From NCBI RefSeq assembly GCF_037622515.1, contig NZ_JBBJCN010000001.1, positions 744,001 through 808,000 on the forward strand: DNA of 64,000 nt, written 5' to 3'. The first letter of the stretch is position 1. Every line of letters starts with the position of its first letter. The notes under the pieces were generated by a model. That model was not told the origin of the DNA, ran no database searches, and was given only the letters and a program-made list of their open reading frames with translations. The translations under genes were made by a program, and so were the position numbers. Positions 37,229-46,797 of this stretch are shown piece by piece. The stretch is from Paradesertivirga superstes (GTDB lineage Bacteria > Bacteroidota > Bacteroidia > Sphingobacteriales > Sphingobacteriaceae).

Positions 37229-38332
37229 CTATTTCTTGAAATTCACAACGCCCCAAAAGGCCTTTTTGGGCTGCAAATTCGTATCAAATAAAAGGGGATA
37301 ATTTTTACGTCCGGGGACAGGATATCCGTCCAACCAGGTATACCGGTCAGAAATATTCCAGAAAGTAACGTTCGTCACCACATCTTTATAATCCCTGAAA
37401 ACTTTAAAGACCTTAGAGTATTGTTCTACCTGCTTTTGCTCGAGCTCAGGGGTCAGTGTATCTGATTCTCCGGCACGCTTTTGTCTCCTATCTTTCTCCC
37501 AGGGATAAATCGACATATCAAGCTCGGTAATCTGCACTTCCAATCCAAGAGAAGCCATCTTCCCGATGGTATTGCGAAGCTCCGCTTCTGAAGGCTCATA
37601 AATTGACCAATGGGCCTGCAATCCCACCCCGTCTATAGGAACTTTTGCGTCCACCAGTTTTTTCATCAAGCGGTAAAGACGGTCCATTTTTCCGGGCCTC
37701 TCGGTATTGTAGTCGTTATAGAAAAGCTTAGCGGCCGGATCTGCCTGCCGCGCATACTCAAAGGCCTTAACTATGAAGTCTTCACCACATATCTGGTACC
37801 ACAAAGAGTTTCTTAGAAACTTTGTGCTGTCATCATCAATAACTTCATTCACCACGTCCCAGGCGTAAATCTTTCCCTTATATCGTCCTGCTACTGTAAA
37901 TATGTGATCTTTTAATCTTTGCAAAAGCACTTCCTTACTCACCTGTTTACCCTCAGCGTCTTTAAACATCCAGCCCGGTGTTTGCTCATGCCAACACAGA
38001 TTGTGGCCCCGAACTCCAATGCCATGCCTTTGAGCAAAATTCACGATAGAGTCTGCATCACGCCAGAAATACCGATTCTCCTCCGGATGTATCGGCCCCA
38101 TTTTCATGGCGTTCTCTGCCGTGATACTATTATAATGTTTCAAGATAAATTTTGCGGTTTCGCCGCTCAGATCCTGAGGTCGTACTGCCACACCCATTTT
38201 GAAATAGGATTCATAGTAATTCCTGAGCCCTTTGTCCGGATTACCTGGTGCGCTTTTCCTGCTTGCGCAGGCGACAATAACTAGCGCCGTTAACGACGCA
38301 ATTATTACTGCTGTTTTTCTTCTCCTCGTCAT
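37229..38332 (-). CDS. GH10 endo-beta-1,4-xylanase, lipoprotein
   Basis: A protein of 367 residues. The lipobox is VIVACA with Cys22 followed by ASRKSAPG; without acidic residues after the Cys, periplasmic retention is more likely than surface display (inference). A single GH10 barrel spans ~35-365. Motifs are TAENAMKMGP (71-80), VRGHNLCWHEQTP (107-119), acid/base Glu163 in WDVVNEVID, NDYNTE (206-211), GLQAHWS (237-243) and nucleophile Glu270 in ITELDMSIYP. The length is that of a bare GH10 catalytic domain. It is a close paralogue of the plus-strand GH10 at 38872, facing away from it across a 539-bp divergent region. It probably shortens imported xylo-oligosaccharides. Confidence 0.95.
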   Translation of the reverse strand: MTRRRKTAVIIASLTALVIVACASRKSAPGNPDKGLRNYYESYFKMGVAVRPQDLSGETAKFILKHYNSITAENAMKMGPIHPEENRYFWRDADSIVNFAQRHGIGVRGHNLCWHEQTPGWMFKDAEGKQVSKEVLLQRLKDHIFTVAGRYKGKIYAWDVVNEVIDDDSTKFLRNSLWYQICGEDFIVKAFEYARQADPAAKLFYNDYNTERPGKMDRLYRLMKKLVDAKVPIDGVGLQAHWSIYEPSEAELRNTIGKMASLGLEVQITELDMSIYPWEKDRRQKRAGESDTLTPELEQKQVEQYSKVFKVFRDYKDVVTNVTFWNISDRYTWLDGYPVPGRKNYPLLFDTNLQPKKAFWGVVNFKK

Positions 38333-38871
38333 TTGATATTCATTTTAATATTGATCTATTCTAATAGTAAATCAAAAACATGTTCTTGTGGTCGGCGGAA
38401 GGTGCGAGTATCAACTCCGATCCAATACTGACCAGTGCTGCGAACAATCATCGCTCTCAATGAGATTGTTTGCATTTATCTGCTGACAAACCGGAATTTT
38501 TGTTTCGACGTACTGTTAAGACCAGCTCATGCTGTTTTGGTTATAAATTAGTCATCATACAGAACGATGTAAAAATAGAAGCCGAAAAAATAGGAAGCTT
38601 TCAGGATTGTTCGAGATAATGGAACAAATGTTCAAAGCAGGGAGAGCATAAATCAGTGCGGCAATTGGAACTTACTAAAAACATTATCCTGGCAGGATAT
38701 CTCCATTTCGCCCATTCCTGATAAGAAAATAAGCAGTCGCTACAAAAATGTTACCTAAAACGTCCTAAAATCGGGTGCTCCTGAACATCTGTTCCGATAT
38801 TGTAGCCAATTGCAACAAGCTATAGATTGTATTGCCGGTATCTTTGACCAGATTTTATAACCAGTACCCAC
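38333..38871. promoter_or_regulatory. Divergent regulatory region between two GH10 genes
   Basis: A 539-bp gap with no coding sequence. For the plus-strand gene there is TATCTTTG at 38839-38846, an exact match to TAnnTTTG, 25 bp before the ATG, with a TTG at 38810-38812 as weak -33 element (26-base spacer, longer than usual). For the minus-strand gene no clear box was found. The two GH10 genes may share regulatory sites here. Confidence 0.45.
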
Positions 38872-39969
38872 ATGCATAGATTTACAAAAACAAAGCTTAT
38901 TATCACTCTGGTCTTCATGTCTGTAATCATGATTGCAGCATCAATGAAGAAGCGGGAGAACCCTCAAAAAGGATTAAAAGACTATTATAAAAAATATTTT
39001 CCAATAGGTGTAGCTGTACGGCCGTCCGATCTCCGCCCGGGCGAAGAAAAAAACCTCATTCTGAAGGAATTTAACAGCATTACTGCGGAAAATGCCATGA
39101 AAATGGGACCTATACATCCTCAGGAGAACCGCTTTTTCTGGAGGGACGCAGATTCAATAGTGGCTTTTGGTGTTCGGAATAAGATAAACGTGCGCGGACA
39201 TACCCTTTGCTGGCATGCACAAACTCCTTCCTGGATGTTTACGGATTCTACAGGCAAACAGGTAACGAAAACGGTGCTCCTGCAGCGCCTTAAAAACCAT
39301 ATCCAAACAGTAGTATCGCGCTACAAAGGGCGAATTTATGCCTGGGACGTGGTAAACGAAGTGATTGCAGACGACACTACCTTCCTTCGTAAATCAAAAT
39401 GGTTCGAAATAACAGGCGACGATTTTATTGAGAAAGCATTTGAGTATGCTCATGAAGCTGATCCAAAAGCTATCCTTTTCTATAACGATTATAACACAGA
39501 AATTCCTGCAAAACGAGATAAGATATATCGTTTACTAAAGAATTTACTTGACAAAGGAATTCCTGTTCATGGTGTTGGACTTCAGGCACACTGGTCGATA
39601 AATTCTCCATCAAGAGAGGAACTGGAAAAATCCATTCAAATGTTCTCTTCGCTTGGCCTGCAGATTCAGTTTACAGAGCTCGATGTTTCTGTGTATTCAG
39701 GAAGGCAGGGAGGGCAGCTTATCCAGGGACAACGCCGCCAGATGGAAACGCCGGTCTTTACAGCTGAAATGGAGCAACAGCAGCTGGAAAAATATAAGAT
39801 GGTATTTGAAGTATTTCGTAAATACCGCAAGAACATCTCCGGCGTAACATTCTGGAATCTTTCGGATAAATATAGCTGGCTTGATGGGCGCGGCAGAAAA
39901 AATTACCCTCTCCTGTTTGACACTAATTTGCAGCCGAAGAAAGTTTATAGTGAGGTTGTAAAGTTTTAA
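38872..39969 (+). CDS. GH10 endo-beta-1,4-xylanase, exported
   Basis: A protein of 365 residues and the only plus-strand gene of the locus. The N terminus (KTKLIITLVFMSVIMIAASMKK) is a Sec signal or membrane-anchor segment without a lipobox Cys. The GH10 domain runs ~35-362: TAENAMKMGP (71-80), VRGHTLCWHAQTP (107-119), acid/base Glu163 in WDVVNEVIA, NDYNTE, GLQAHWS and nucleophile Glu269 in FTELDVSVYS. It shares the tail GRKNYPLLFDTNLQPKK with the minus-strand GH10, so the pair arose by duplication in inverted orientation. It has an insertion after the nucleophile (GRQGGQLIQGQRR) that is longer than in its partner. It converges on the GH43-CBM6 gene, with a repeat array between them. Confidence 0.94.
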   Translation: MHRFTKTKLIITLVFMSVIMIAASMKKRENPQKGLKDYYKKYFPIGVAVRPSDLRPGEEKNLILKEFNSITAENAMKMGPIHPQENRFFWRDADSIVAFGVRNKINVRGHTLCWHAQTPSWMFTDSTGKQVTKTVLLQRLKNHIQTVVSRYKGRIYAWDVVNEVIADDTTFLRKSKWFEITGDDFIEKAFEYAHEADPKAILFYNDYNTEIPAKRDKIYRLLKNLLDKGIPVHGVGLQAHWSINSPSREELEKSIQMFSSLGLQIQFTELDVSVYSGRQGGQLIQGQRRQMETPVFTAEMEQQQLEKYKMVFEVFRKYRKNISGVTFWNLSDKYSWLDGRGRKNYPLLFDTNLQPKKVYSEVVKF

Positions 39970-39976
39970 TTTATAT

Positions 39977-40804
39977 CCGCTCCTTGCTTCGACGAGCTCA
40001 GCATGACGCTTCCGTATAGGGCTTAGGGCCGCATTATTGCCACCGATTTTTGAGAGACGGACGCGGGCCAGACGTCACATTGAGCCCGTCGAAATGTGTG
40101 TGGTGGGCGTAAGGGCTGTTCGTTGATATTCTCTCCGCTCTATGCTTCGACGAGCTCAGCATGACGCTACCGTTCAGGGCTCAGGCCGCATTATTGCCAT
40201 CGCTTTTGAGAGACGGACGCGGGCCAGACCTCACATTGAGCGCGTCGAAATGTGTGTGGTGGGCGTAAGGGCTGTTCGTTGAGATTCTCTCCGCTCTATG
40301 CTTCGACGAGCTCAGCATGACGCTACCGTACAGGGGTTAGGGCCGCATTATTGCCACCGATTTTTGAGAGACGGACGCGGGCCAGACGTCACATTGAGCC
40401 CGTCGAAATGTGTGTGGTGGGCGTAAGGGCTGTTCGTTGAGATTCTCTCCGCTCCTTGCTTCGACGTGCTCAGCATGACGCTACCGTACATTGCTCAGGG
40501 CCGCATTATTGCCACCGATTTTTGAGAGACGGACGCGGGCAAGACGTCACATTGAGCGCGTCGAAATGTGTGTGGTGGGCGTAAGGGCTGTTCGTTGAGA
40601 TTCTCTCCGCTCTATGCTGCGACGAGCTCAGCATGACGCTACCGTACAGGGCTCAGGGACGCATTATTGCCACCGCTTTTTGGGAGACGGACGCGGGCCA
40701 GACGTCACATTGAGCCCGTCGAAAAGGGTGTGGTGGGCGTAAGGGCTGTTCGTTGAGATTCTCTCCGCTCCTTGCTTCGACGTGCTCAGCATGACGCTAC
40801 CGTA
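39977..40804. repeat. Tandem array: five copies and a partial sixth of a ~158-bp unit
   Basis: Unit starts (the word CCGCTC) are at 39977, 40135, 40291, 40449, 40607 and 40765, giving periods of 158, 156, 158, 158 and 158 bp. Units are nearly identical. Each carries an inverted pair: TTCGACGAGCTCAGCATGAC in the first part and its near complement CACATTGAGCCCGTCGAAA ~90 bp later, so each unit can fold into a long hairpin. There is no open frame and no CRISPR-like spacer variation. It sits between convergent genes (GH10 plus, GH43 minus), where it could block read-through in both directions. Confidence 0.9.
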
Positions 40805-40846
40805 CGCCTTTAGCTACCGTACAATCTCAGTCTAAGGACAAGAACC

Positions 40847-42223
40847 CTATTTCGAAAACATCCAATAATCAAAATACATGATTCTCCCCGGCTTATCGCC
40901 TTTGAAGATAAAATAAAGGTCATGTACTCCGGTCACCTTCTGAATATCGGTTGTTACCAGAGCCCACCGGTCATCTCCTCCCGTAAGAGGCACCTTTAAG
41001 GTCCCAAGAAGCTGCCCCTCCTTACTGTCGGCGCGTACTTCCATAGTTACGCCAGAATTATGTGTGGTTCCAATCCTGGTCGTTAGTTTTGTAGCTCCGT
41101 GTTCACGAAAGTCGGCATCCCTGATTTTCAAATAGCCCCCATTTTTAACAGCATTAACGAAAACCCCTACTTCATCGCTTTGCGAAGCTTTTACCCCTTC
41201 TGAATATGCTATCGTTTCTGCTTCCGTTTTTCTGTAGGGGTTTAGGGTTTCGAGGCCTTGTTCAATTCCCTTTGTCATTTTCATAGGCTTTATAGTACCG
41301 TCTTTACTGAACTCGGCCGTTTCTACAGCGACGGAACGATTAAAACCTCCCCCTCCAGGTAAAGCTCCATTATGATAAAAGAAATACGTCTTCCCCCTGT
41401 AATCTACCATTCCCGGGTGATTGGTAAAGCTTCCGCGTTCTGTAGCCATGAGTGTGCCCCGGTTTGCCCAGGGCCCCACAGGACTTTTACTTGTAGAGTA
41501 TCCGATATGCTCAGGGAGTGGGCCGCCCGCCCAAAGCAGATAGTACAAACTTTTGCGTTTATACAACCATGGCCCCTCTTCGTACGAGGTGGGACGTTCC
41601 GGCACATTACCTTCACGTTTACCGAAGGAGGCTTCGGTCATCGGTACCTTTACAATTTCTCCGGAATATGATATCATATCCTCATTGAGCTTCACATAAT
41701 AGTTGTAGGGATTTCCCCAGTACAGATAGGCCAGACCGTCGTCGTCAATAAACACAGTCGGATCAATATCTCCCTTGCCCGACCGAACTAAAGGTTTTCC
41801 AAGGGGATCTCTGAAGGGGCCGTACGGACTATCTGAAACAGCCACACCGATAGCTGGACCGTTAGTTGCCTTAGTTGTTACCGGCGCATAGAGGTAAAAC
41901 TTTCCGCCCCGTTCTACAACCTGTATCGCCCATGCATCGCCTTTGGCCCATTCGAATGTTTTATAAGATGCTACTGCACCATGATCCGTCCAGTTAACCA
42001 TATCGGTTGTGGTATACAATTTCCAGTCATCCATTACAAACCAGGTGGACTGATCTTCATCGTGACTGGTATAGAGGTATAATTTATCCTTATAGACCAA
42101 TGGAGCAGGATCAGCAGTATACATTGTTTGCACAATCGGATTTTGTGCATTCGTATCTTGCAAGAAGAAGCAGAACATAAGTGCCTGTACCAAAAAAATT
42201 CTTTTAAGGTTTTTAAATTTCAT
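40847..42223 (-). CDS. GH43 arabinofuranosidase/beta-xylosidase with C-terminal CBM6
   Basis: A protein of 458 residues with a signal peptide ending near residue 26 (LQDTNAQ). The GH43 five-bladed propeller covers ~27-320, with the catalytic triad Asp38 (YTADPAP, base), Asp154 (GDIDPTVF, pKa modulator) and Glu216 (SYEEGPWL, acid). A CBM6-like beta-sandwich at ~335-458 follows (KTEAETIAYSEGVK, GGYLKIRDADF, VHDLYFIFKGDKPG, YFDYWMF). Families with this layout release arabinose or xylose from arabinoxylan. It is the last gene of the minus-strand accessory series. A shorter paralogue without CBM6 lies at 46798. Confidence 0.92.
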   Translation of the reverse strand: MKFKNLKRIFLVQALMFCFFLQDTNAQNPIVQTMYTADPAPLVYKDKLYLYTSHDEDQSTWFVMDDWKLYTTTDMVNWTDHGAVASYKTFEWAKGDAWAIQVVERGGKFYLYAPVTTKATNGPAIGVAVSDSPYGPFRDPLGKPLVRSGKGDIDPTVFIDDDGLAYLYWGNPYNYYVKLNEDMISYSGEIVKVPMTEASFGKREGNVPERPTSYEEGPWLYKRKSLYYLLWAGGPLPEHIGYSTSKSPVGPWANRGTLMATERGSFTNHPGMVDYRGKTYFFYHNGALPGGGGFNRSVAVETAEFSKDGTIKPMKMTKGIEQGLETLNPYRKTEAETIAYSEGVKASQSDEVGVFVNAVKNGGYLKIRDADFREHGATKLTTRIGTTHNSGVTMEVRADSKEGQLLGTLKVPLTGGDDRWALVTTDIQKVTGVHDLYFIFKGDKPGRIMYFDYWMFSK

Positions 42224-42302
42224 TGTCTGTATAATTTGTCTGTCGTAGAATTAAAACTAAGAGCTGGTATAGGTCTTGTACTGCTTCTTTCTGTTTTTTA
42301 TA

Positions 42303-44249
42303 TTATTTAACCGGAGCCAGTATCAATCCGCCTCCCGGCTGCATTTCAATTTCCAGGGACCCACCTTTTTTGACATCCAGATCTCTGGTATAGGCTTCCT
42401 TATTTTGATTGTCGCCGTACATCCGAACTTTTTTTCCTGCAAGCATTGGCAGCTTGACATTTTTCTTCAGTGTCTGCTTTTCTCCATTTACGCCTGCCAC
42501 ATACCAGTCATTTCCATGACGGCGAGCTATGATACAATACTTGCCGGGATAACCGTCTATATAAACCGTTTCGTCCCAGGTTGTAGGCACTTGTTTCATG
42601 AATTCGATTTCAAAGGCCGGAACATCTGTTAAATTATTTGGTGTAAGACCAAACATCTGCACCGGATTTTGAAATAATACCGCTGTAGCTAGTTGAAAAA
42701 CATCGGTAGTCAGACGCTTGTTCCTGCCTTCGTTACTTTTCACCAGGTATTTATTTAGCAAGGTTCCACCGAACTCCATGCTTCCTACTGTGTTTCTTAT
42801 AAATGGATGTAGGGTGGCATTGTGGGCCTCAGCCTCGCGAACGCCCTGAACAAAAATGAGCATCTCGGACGCTACTACCGCCTCACTTCCCACGAAATTA
42901 GGATACATTCGCTCCCATCCGCGCGGTAAAGTAGTGCCATGAAAGATGATCATTAAACCGTAATCATTTGCGTCAGAAAGAATATCTTCATACAGGCGCA
43001 TCGTCTCCTGCTTATCCCCGCCGAAAAAATCTACTTTCAGACCTTTAACTCCTGCCTCGCGAAGCCACTTCATCTCTTTTTTTCGCTCAATGGATGTACT
43101 CATTTTATTCCGCGGTCCTTGTGGCGCATCATTATAGGGGCCGTTTGAGTTATACCAAAGAAACACATCTACACCTTTGGTATTAGCATATTTAATCAGC
43201 TCCCGCATACGGTCCCTGCCAATATTCGTATCCCAAAGAGCATCCATTAAAATGTATTCATACTTCAAAGCAGCAGCCAAATCAATATACTTTACCTGAT
43301 CTTCGTAATTCATACTGTTGTCCTGCCACACAATCCAGCTCCAGGTTGAACGTCCATACTTATATTTCTGAGATGCCTCATATAAGGGTTCTACCACATC
43401 GAAAGGTATAGTTGTTTCAACAATAGGCTTTAAATTATCACTCAGAGTTATCGTTCTCCAGGGCGTCACTCCGGGGAGTGCAATGGCTGCCCCCGAACTT
43501 CCAAATCCATTATTTTGTTTAGGATCAGGGTATTCGATTGAATAAATACCATCCTCTGAAGATTCACTTAAATGAGACCCGCAGTACAAGCTGCTAACCC
43601 CTGTTTCAGACAAGAGAACCCAGCCATCTTTACCCAAACGGAAGAGTCCCGGAAATACATATCCTCCTTTATTGGGAGTGTTCCGTATCATCGGAGCATC
43701 TGCAGAATAAGCACTTTCATAGCTTGGAGCAGTCCGGGCAAAACCGGTCATCGGACGCATCATTGGCGACAGGAAAGTGGTGGTGCTTTCAGGAAAGTTA
43801 AATCCTGTAGCTTCTTTTTCTACAAAACACGACATCCTTTCTCCCCATACAGGTAATTCATAACGGAAAGCGATATCATTATCACTTACCTGAAACACTA
43901 CTTTGATTTGTTTCTTCTGCGCGTTTTCAAACGAACAGCTGAGCCTGTTGGCGCGGTACTGAATCTGAGATTTCTTTATTTTATCCTCGCTATAATTTTT
44001 TTCTACGCGACCCACATCTTTTCCCAAATACTTCATCCCCGTACTAAAATCACCCTCATTGGTGGTGAGGCCAAGCGGGGATTCTTCAAGCATAGTTTTT
44101 CCTTTGTAGGTAACAGAAAACAGGGGCTTTCCGTCCTGAACACGCACAATCAGTTTCAGGAGCTTGTCCGGACTGGAAATTACAGCATCTTGCGCAATGC
44201 CATTGGAAAATAAGAAGCACAGGATTACTGCGAAGTAAAGTTTTTTCAT
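42303..44249 (-). CDS. GH97 glycoside hydrolase, retaining type (alpha-galactosidase or beta-L-arabinopyranosidase likely)
   Basis: I chose ATG 44249, giving 648 residues with a clear signal peptide (MKKLYFAVILCFLFSNGIAQ). The frame could extend to 44288 without signal character. An N-terminal super-beta-sandwich (~25-260) is followed by a barrel with WIVWQDNSMNYEDQVKYID, LMDALWDTN and WYNSNGP. The key stretch GLKVDFFGGDKQ carries Asp at residue 407, which in retaining GH97 enzymes (BtGal97a type) is the nucleophile; inverting GH97 (SusB type) lacks it. GSEAVVASE with Glu456 is the likely acid/base. A C-terminal beta-sheet domain closes the protein. It is one of two GH97 genes here. Confidence 0.9.
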   Translation of the reverse strand: MKKLYFAVILCFLFSNGIAQDAVISSPDKLLKLIVRVQDGKPLFSVTYKGKTMLEESPLGLTTNEGDFSTGMKYLGKDVGRVEKNYSEDKIKKSQIQYRANRLSCSFENAQKKQIKVVFQVSDNDIAFRYELPVWGERMSCFVEKEATGFNFPESTTTFLSPMMRPMTGFARTAPSYESAYSADAPMIRNTPNKGGYVFPGLFRLGKDGWVLLSETGVSSLYCGSHLSESSEDGIYSIEYPDPKQNNGFGSSGAAIALPGVTPWRTITLSDNLKPIVETTIPFDVVEPLYEASQKYKYGRSTWSWIVWQDNSMNYEDQVKYIDLAAALKYEYILMDALWDTNIGRDRMRELIKYANTKGVDVFLWYNSNGPYNDAPQGPRNKMSTSIERKKEMKWLREAGVKGLKVDFFGGDKQETMRLYEDILSDANDYGLMIIFHGTTLPRGWERMYPNFVGSEAVVASEMLIFVQGVREAEAHNATLHPFIRNTVGSMEFGGTLLNKYLVKSNEGRNKRLTTDVFQLATAVLFQNPVQMFGLTPNNLTDVPAFEIEFMKQVPTTWDETVYIDGYPGKYCIIARRHGNDWYVAGVNGEKQTLKKNVKLPMLAGKKVRMYGDNQNKEAYTRDLDVKKGGSLEIEMQPGGGLILAPVK

Positions 44250-44297
44250 TTGAGAATAATTGTTTTTTAATGGATATGAAGCTTGCATGATGGACTA

Positions 44298-46715
44298 TTA
44301 AAGCTTAACGCTCACTTTTTTTCCCGTGTATTTTACCGCCTTATCAAACGGGATAACCGGTTCCGTATCCAACCCCACACCCTTGCCTACCATTACAATA
44401 TTGAACTTTCTGTTCTTAAGAATTCCTGGAAAAGATCCTTTTCTATCGTTGATCGTCAGGGTACGTTTTGCATCGTCCCATTTAAAATCGATAGTCGAAT
44501 AAACTCCTTTCTCATAGTTGTAATTATCGTTTTCATCCTCGTACAGAGTAAACGTACCATTAGCTCCCGGATAAACGCGTATTTCCAGATTATCCCATTT
44601 CTTCTCCTCCGCATACTGCACTTTTGGGCCAAGAGGCATTATAGAACCGGCTTTAATATAAAGGGGAATAATATCCATAGGGGTTTCCTTACTCACCTTT
44701 TTACCACCGCTGTTTTTTTCACCGGTCCAGAAGTCGTACCAACCCGCCCCCTGTGGCAGATACACTTCTTTAATTTTTACCGAGCTGAAATCCTCAGAAG
44801 GAGTTCCGGTTCCCTGAGCGGGTTTTATATACATAGCCTGAGTAACCGGTGCAACAAGAATAGATTTACCAAACATAAACTCGTTATTAATATCTAAAGC
44901 ATTTTTATCTGCGGCAAAATCCATCATCAAAGCCCGCATCATGCTCGACTGATTGGCTGTAACGTCACGTGAAGCGGAATAAATATAGGGTAACAAACGG
45001 TACCGGAGATGGATGAATTTTTCGATTGCATCATAGGCCTTACCGCCCTTGCTGCCAAATTGATAGATTTCACGCGGGGCGTCGGCACCATGAGAGCGCA
45101 TCATCGTACAAAAAGTTCCAAATTGAAGCCACCTCACATACAATTCGCGGTACTCAGGATCTTCTAATTTTCTCGGGAATCTGGAAAGGAAAAAGCCGCC
45201 TATATCGCTGTTCCAGAATGGTATTCCGCAGAGCGAAAAATTCAGTCCGGCCGAGATTTGATTTTCCAATGCTTTCCAGGAAGCCGTTACGTCTCCCGAC
45301 CAGGTGTTAGCACCAAACCGTTGCTGACCCGCGAAAGCTGAGCGCGTGAGGATAAATACCCGTTTTTTCAGGCTTTCGGCCTTTTGGTGTTCTGCCACAC
45401 CACCCACAGCCATCAAAGGATAGGCATTCCTAACTTTTCTAAATGATCCAAGAAACGTTTTATTATCAAAATCTTCCGGTTTGAAGCTCAAGTGATCGGG
45501 CTCGGTTGAGTCCATCCACCATCCATCCATACCTAAAGAAAATATTCCTTTGCTGAGGTATTTCCAGTAAATATCGCGGGCAGCCGGATTGTATGCATCA
45601 TAAACGCGGACGCCGGAGGGATACTCTTTGTTAGGGGGCCATGTGTCAGTACCCGCCTGCGGCCAGGTTTCAAAATTCAGAAGCATATTTTGCTTGTCCA
45701 TTTCCCTGTATGGCTTGGTATGCGGACCGAAAGATGACCAGATAGATATAATCATCTTAGCATTTTGGGCATGTACGTCCTCCACCATCTTCTTAGGGTT
45801 GTAAAACTCGCCGTTAAGGAACTCCATTGCATTCCATAAGTAGTTGTTTCCCCAGTACTGCCAGTCCTGAATAATGCCATCCAATGGAACGCCAAGCTGA
45901 CGATATTTTTTAACTACATCTACCAGTTCGTTATGGCTCTTATATCGTTCTTTGCTCTGCCAAAAGCCATAGGTCCATAGAGGAAACATAGGCGCCTGAC
46001 CGGTAAGTTCGCGCATCCCGGCAATTACTCCATCAGCATTGCGACCATACATAAAATAATAATCCACAGCCTCTCCAACGTCCGATTTGAAGGAAGTACC
46101 CTGGGCATTGTCTTCAAACACAGTGGGAGAATAATTATCCCAGAACAGGCCATAACCTTTAACAGAATGAATGAAAGGAACATAATCATCTGTATTGCCC
46201 TGAACCATGTTCAACTTCAGGTTGCGCTGCACCATCTTCCCGCCTTGTTGTGACCCCAGGCCATAAATACTTTCGCCGTCTTCAAGGGTAAAGGTCTGGC
46301 CCACGGTGTGAGTCCGACTTCCTGCATCATTAAAAGGCCTAAATAGTGTTCCGGATTCTTTTTCCTTTAAGAGATCAGCACCCTCAGGAGTCTTGAAGCT
46401 AAACTGTCCGGTCTTTTGATTGAAGACAACCAAAAGAGCATTAGTAACTAAATTAAGTTCGTCTCCCTTGAGATTCACAGTGAAAGGCGTCTTTATAGGC
46501 GTTTTAATTACTGATAAGCTTTTTTTAGCTACAATCCCGGATGTTGGTGATTTGAGTATTCTAACAATAGACTGAGAATAAAAGCGAATTTCAATCCCGC
46601 TTGAACCTACCTGCGTTTTTACCCCTGTATCAGTTCTTTGAAAAGTTTGTGCATTGGCTGAAAAGCCTGCAGCTATAAATAGGAATAATGCTGCGCTGGT
46701 AAAACGTACAATCAT
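44298..46715 (-). CDS. GH31 alpha-glycosidase (probable alpha-xylosidase)
   Basis: I chose ATG 46715, giving 805 residues starting MIVRFTSAALFLFIAAGFSA, a Sec signal peptide. A longer frame to 46814 would overlap the upstream gene and adds no signal. The N-domain (~25-245) is followed by the catalytic barrel (~245-590): LWTYGFWQSKERY, IIQDWQYWG, nucleophile Asp402 in DGWWMDSTEPD, TRSAFAGQQRFG and acid/base Asp475 in WSGDVTASW. The C-terminal domains include LYEDENDNYNYEKG. GH31 members in plant-polysaccharide loci are usually alpha-xylosidases, but alpha-glucosidase activity cannot be excluded. It is 48 bp upstream of the GH97 gene. Confidence 0.9.
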   Translation of the reverse strand: MIVRFTSAALFLFIAAGFSANAQTFQRTDTGVKTQVGSSGIEIRFYSQSIVRILKSPTSGIVAKKSLSVIKTPIKTPFTVNLKGDELNLVTNALLVVFNQKTGQFSFKTPEGADLLKEKESGTLFRPFNDAGSRTHTVGQTFTLEDGESIYGLGSQQGGKMVQRNLKLNMVQGNTDDYVPFIHSVKGYGLFWDNYSPTVFEDNAQGTSFKSDVGEAVDYYFMYGRNADGVIAGMRELTGQAPMFPLWTYGFWQSKERYKSHNELVDVVKKYRQLGVPLDGIIQDWQYWGNNYLWNAMEFLNGEFYNPKKMVEDVHAQNAKMIISIWSSFGPHTKPYREMDKQNMLLNFETWPQAGTDTWPPNKEYPSGVRVYDAYNPAARDIYWKYLSKGIFSLGMDGWWMDSTEPDHLSFKPEDFDNKTFLGSFRKVRNAYPLMAVGGVAEHQKAESLKKRVFILTRSAFAGQQRFGANTWSGDVTASWKALENQISAGLNFSLCGIPFWNSDIGGFFLSRFPRKLEDPEYRELYVRWLQFGTFCTMMRSHGADAPREIYQFGSKGGKAYDAIEKFIHLRYRLLPYIYSASRDVTANQSSMMRALMMDFAADKNALDINNEFMFGKSILVAPVTQAMYIKPAQGTGTPSEDFSSVKIKEVYLPQGAGWYDFWTGEKNSGGKKVSKETPMDIIPLYIKAGSIMPLGPKVQYAEEKKWDNLEIRVYPGANGTFTLYEDENDNYNYEKGVYSTIDFKWDDAKRTLTINDRKGSFPGILKNRKFNIVMVGKGVGLDTEPVIPFDKAVKYTGKKVSVKL

Positions 46716-46797
46716 TTTTTTATCTGATTTATAATAATTTAAAATCATCATACCACTCTCGCCTGCATTAACAAGCATGCTTAGATGACATTTAAAG

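Noticed and set aside
39977..40804. CRISPR array
   Set aside because: The unit is ~158 bp and almost invariant throughout; there are no short repeats with unique spacers and no cas gene nearby.
44283..44897. Plus-strand open frame of 204 codons over the GH31 3' end
   Set aside because: Antisense shadow of a gene with complete catalytic motifs.
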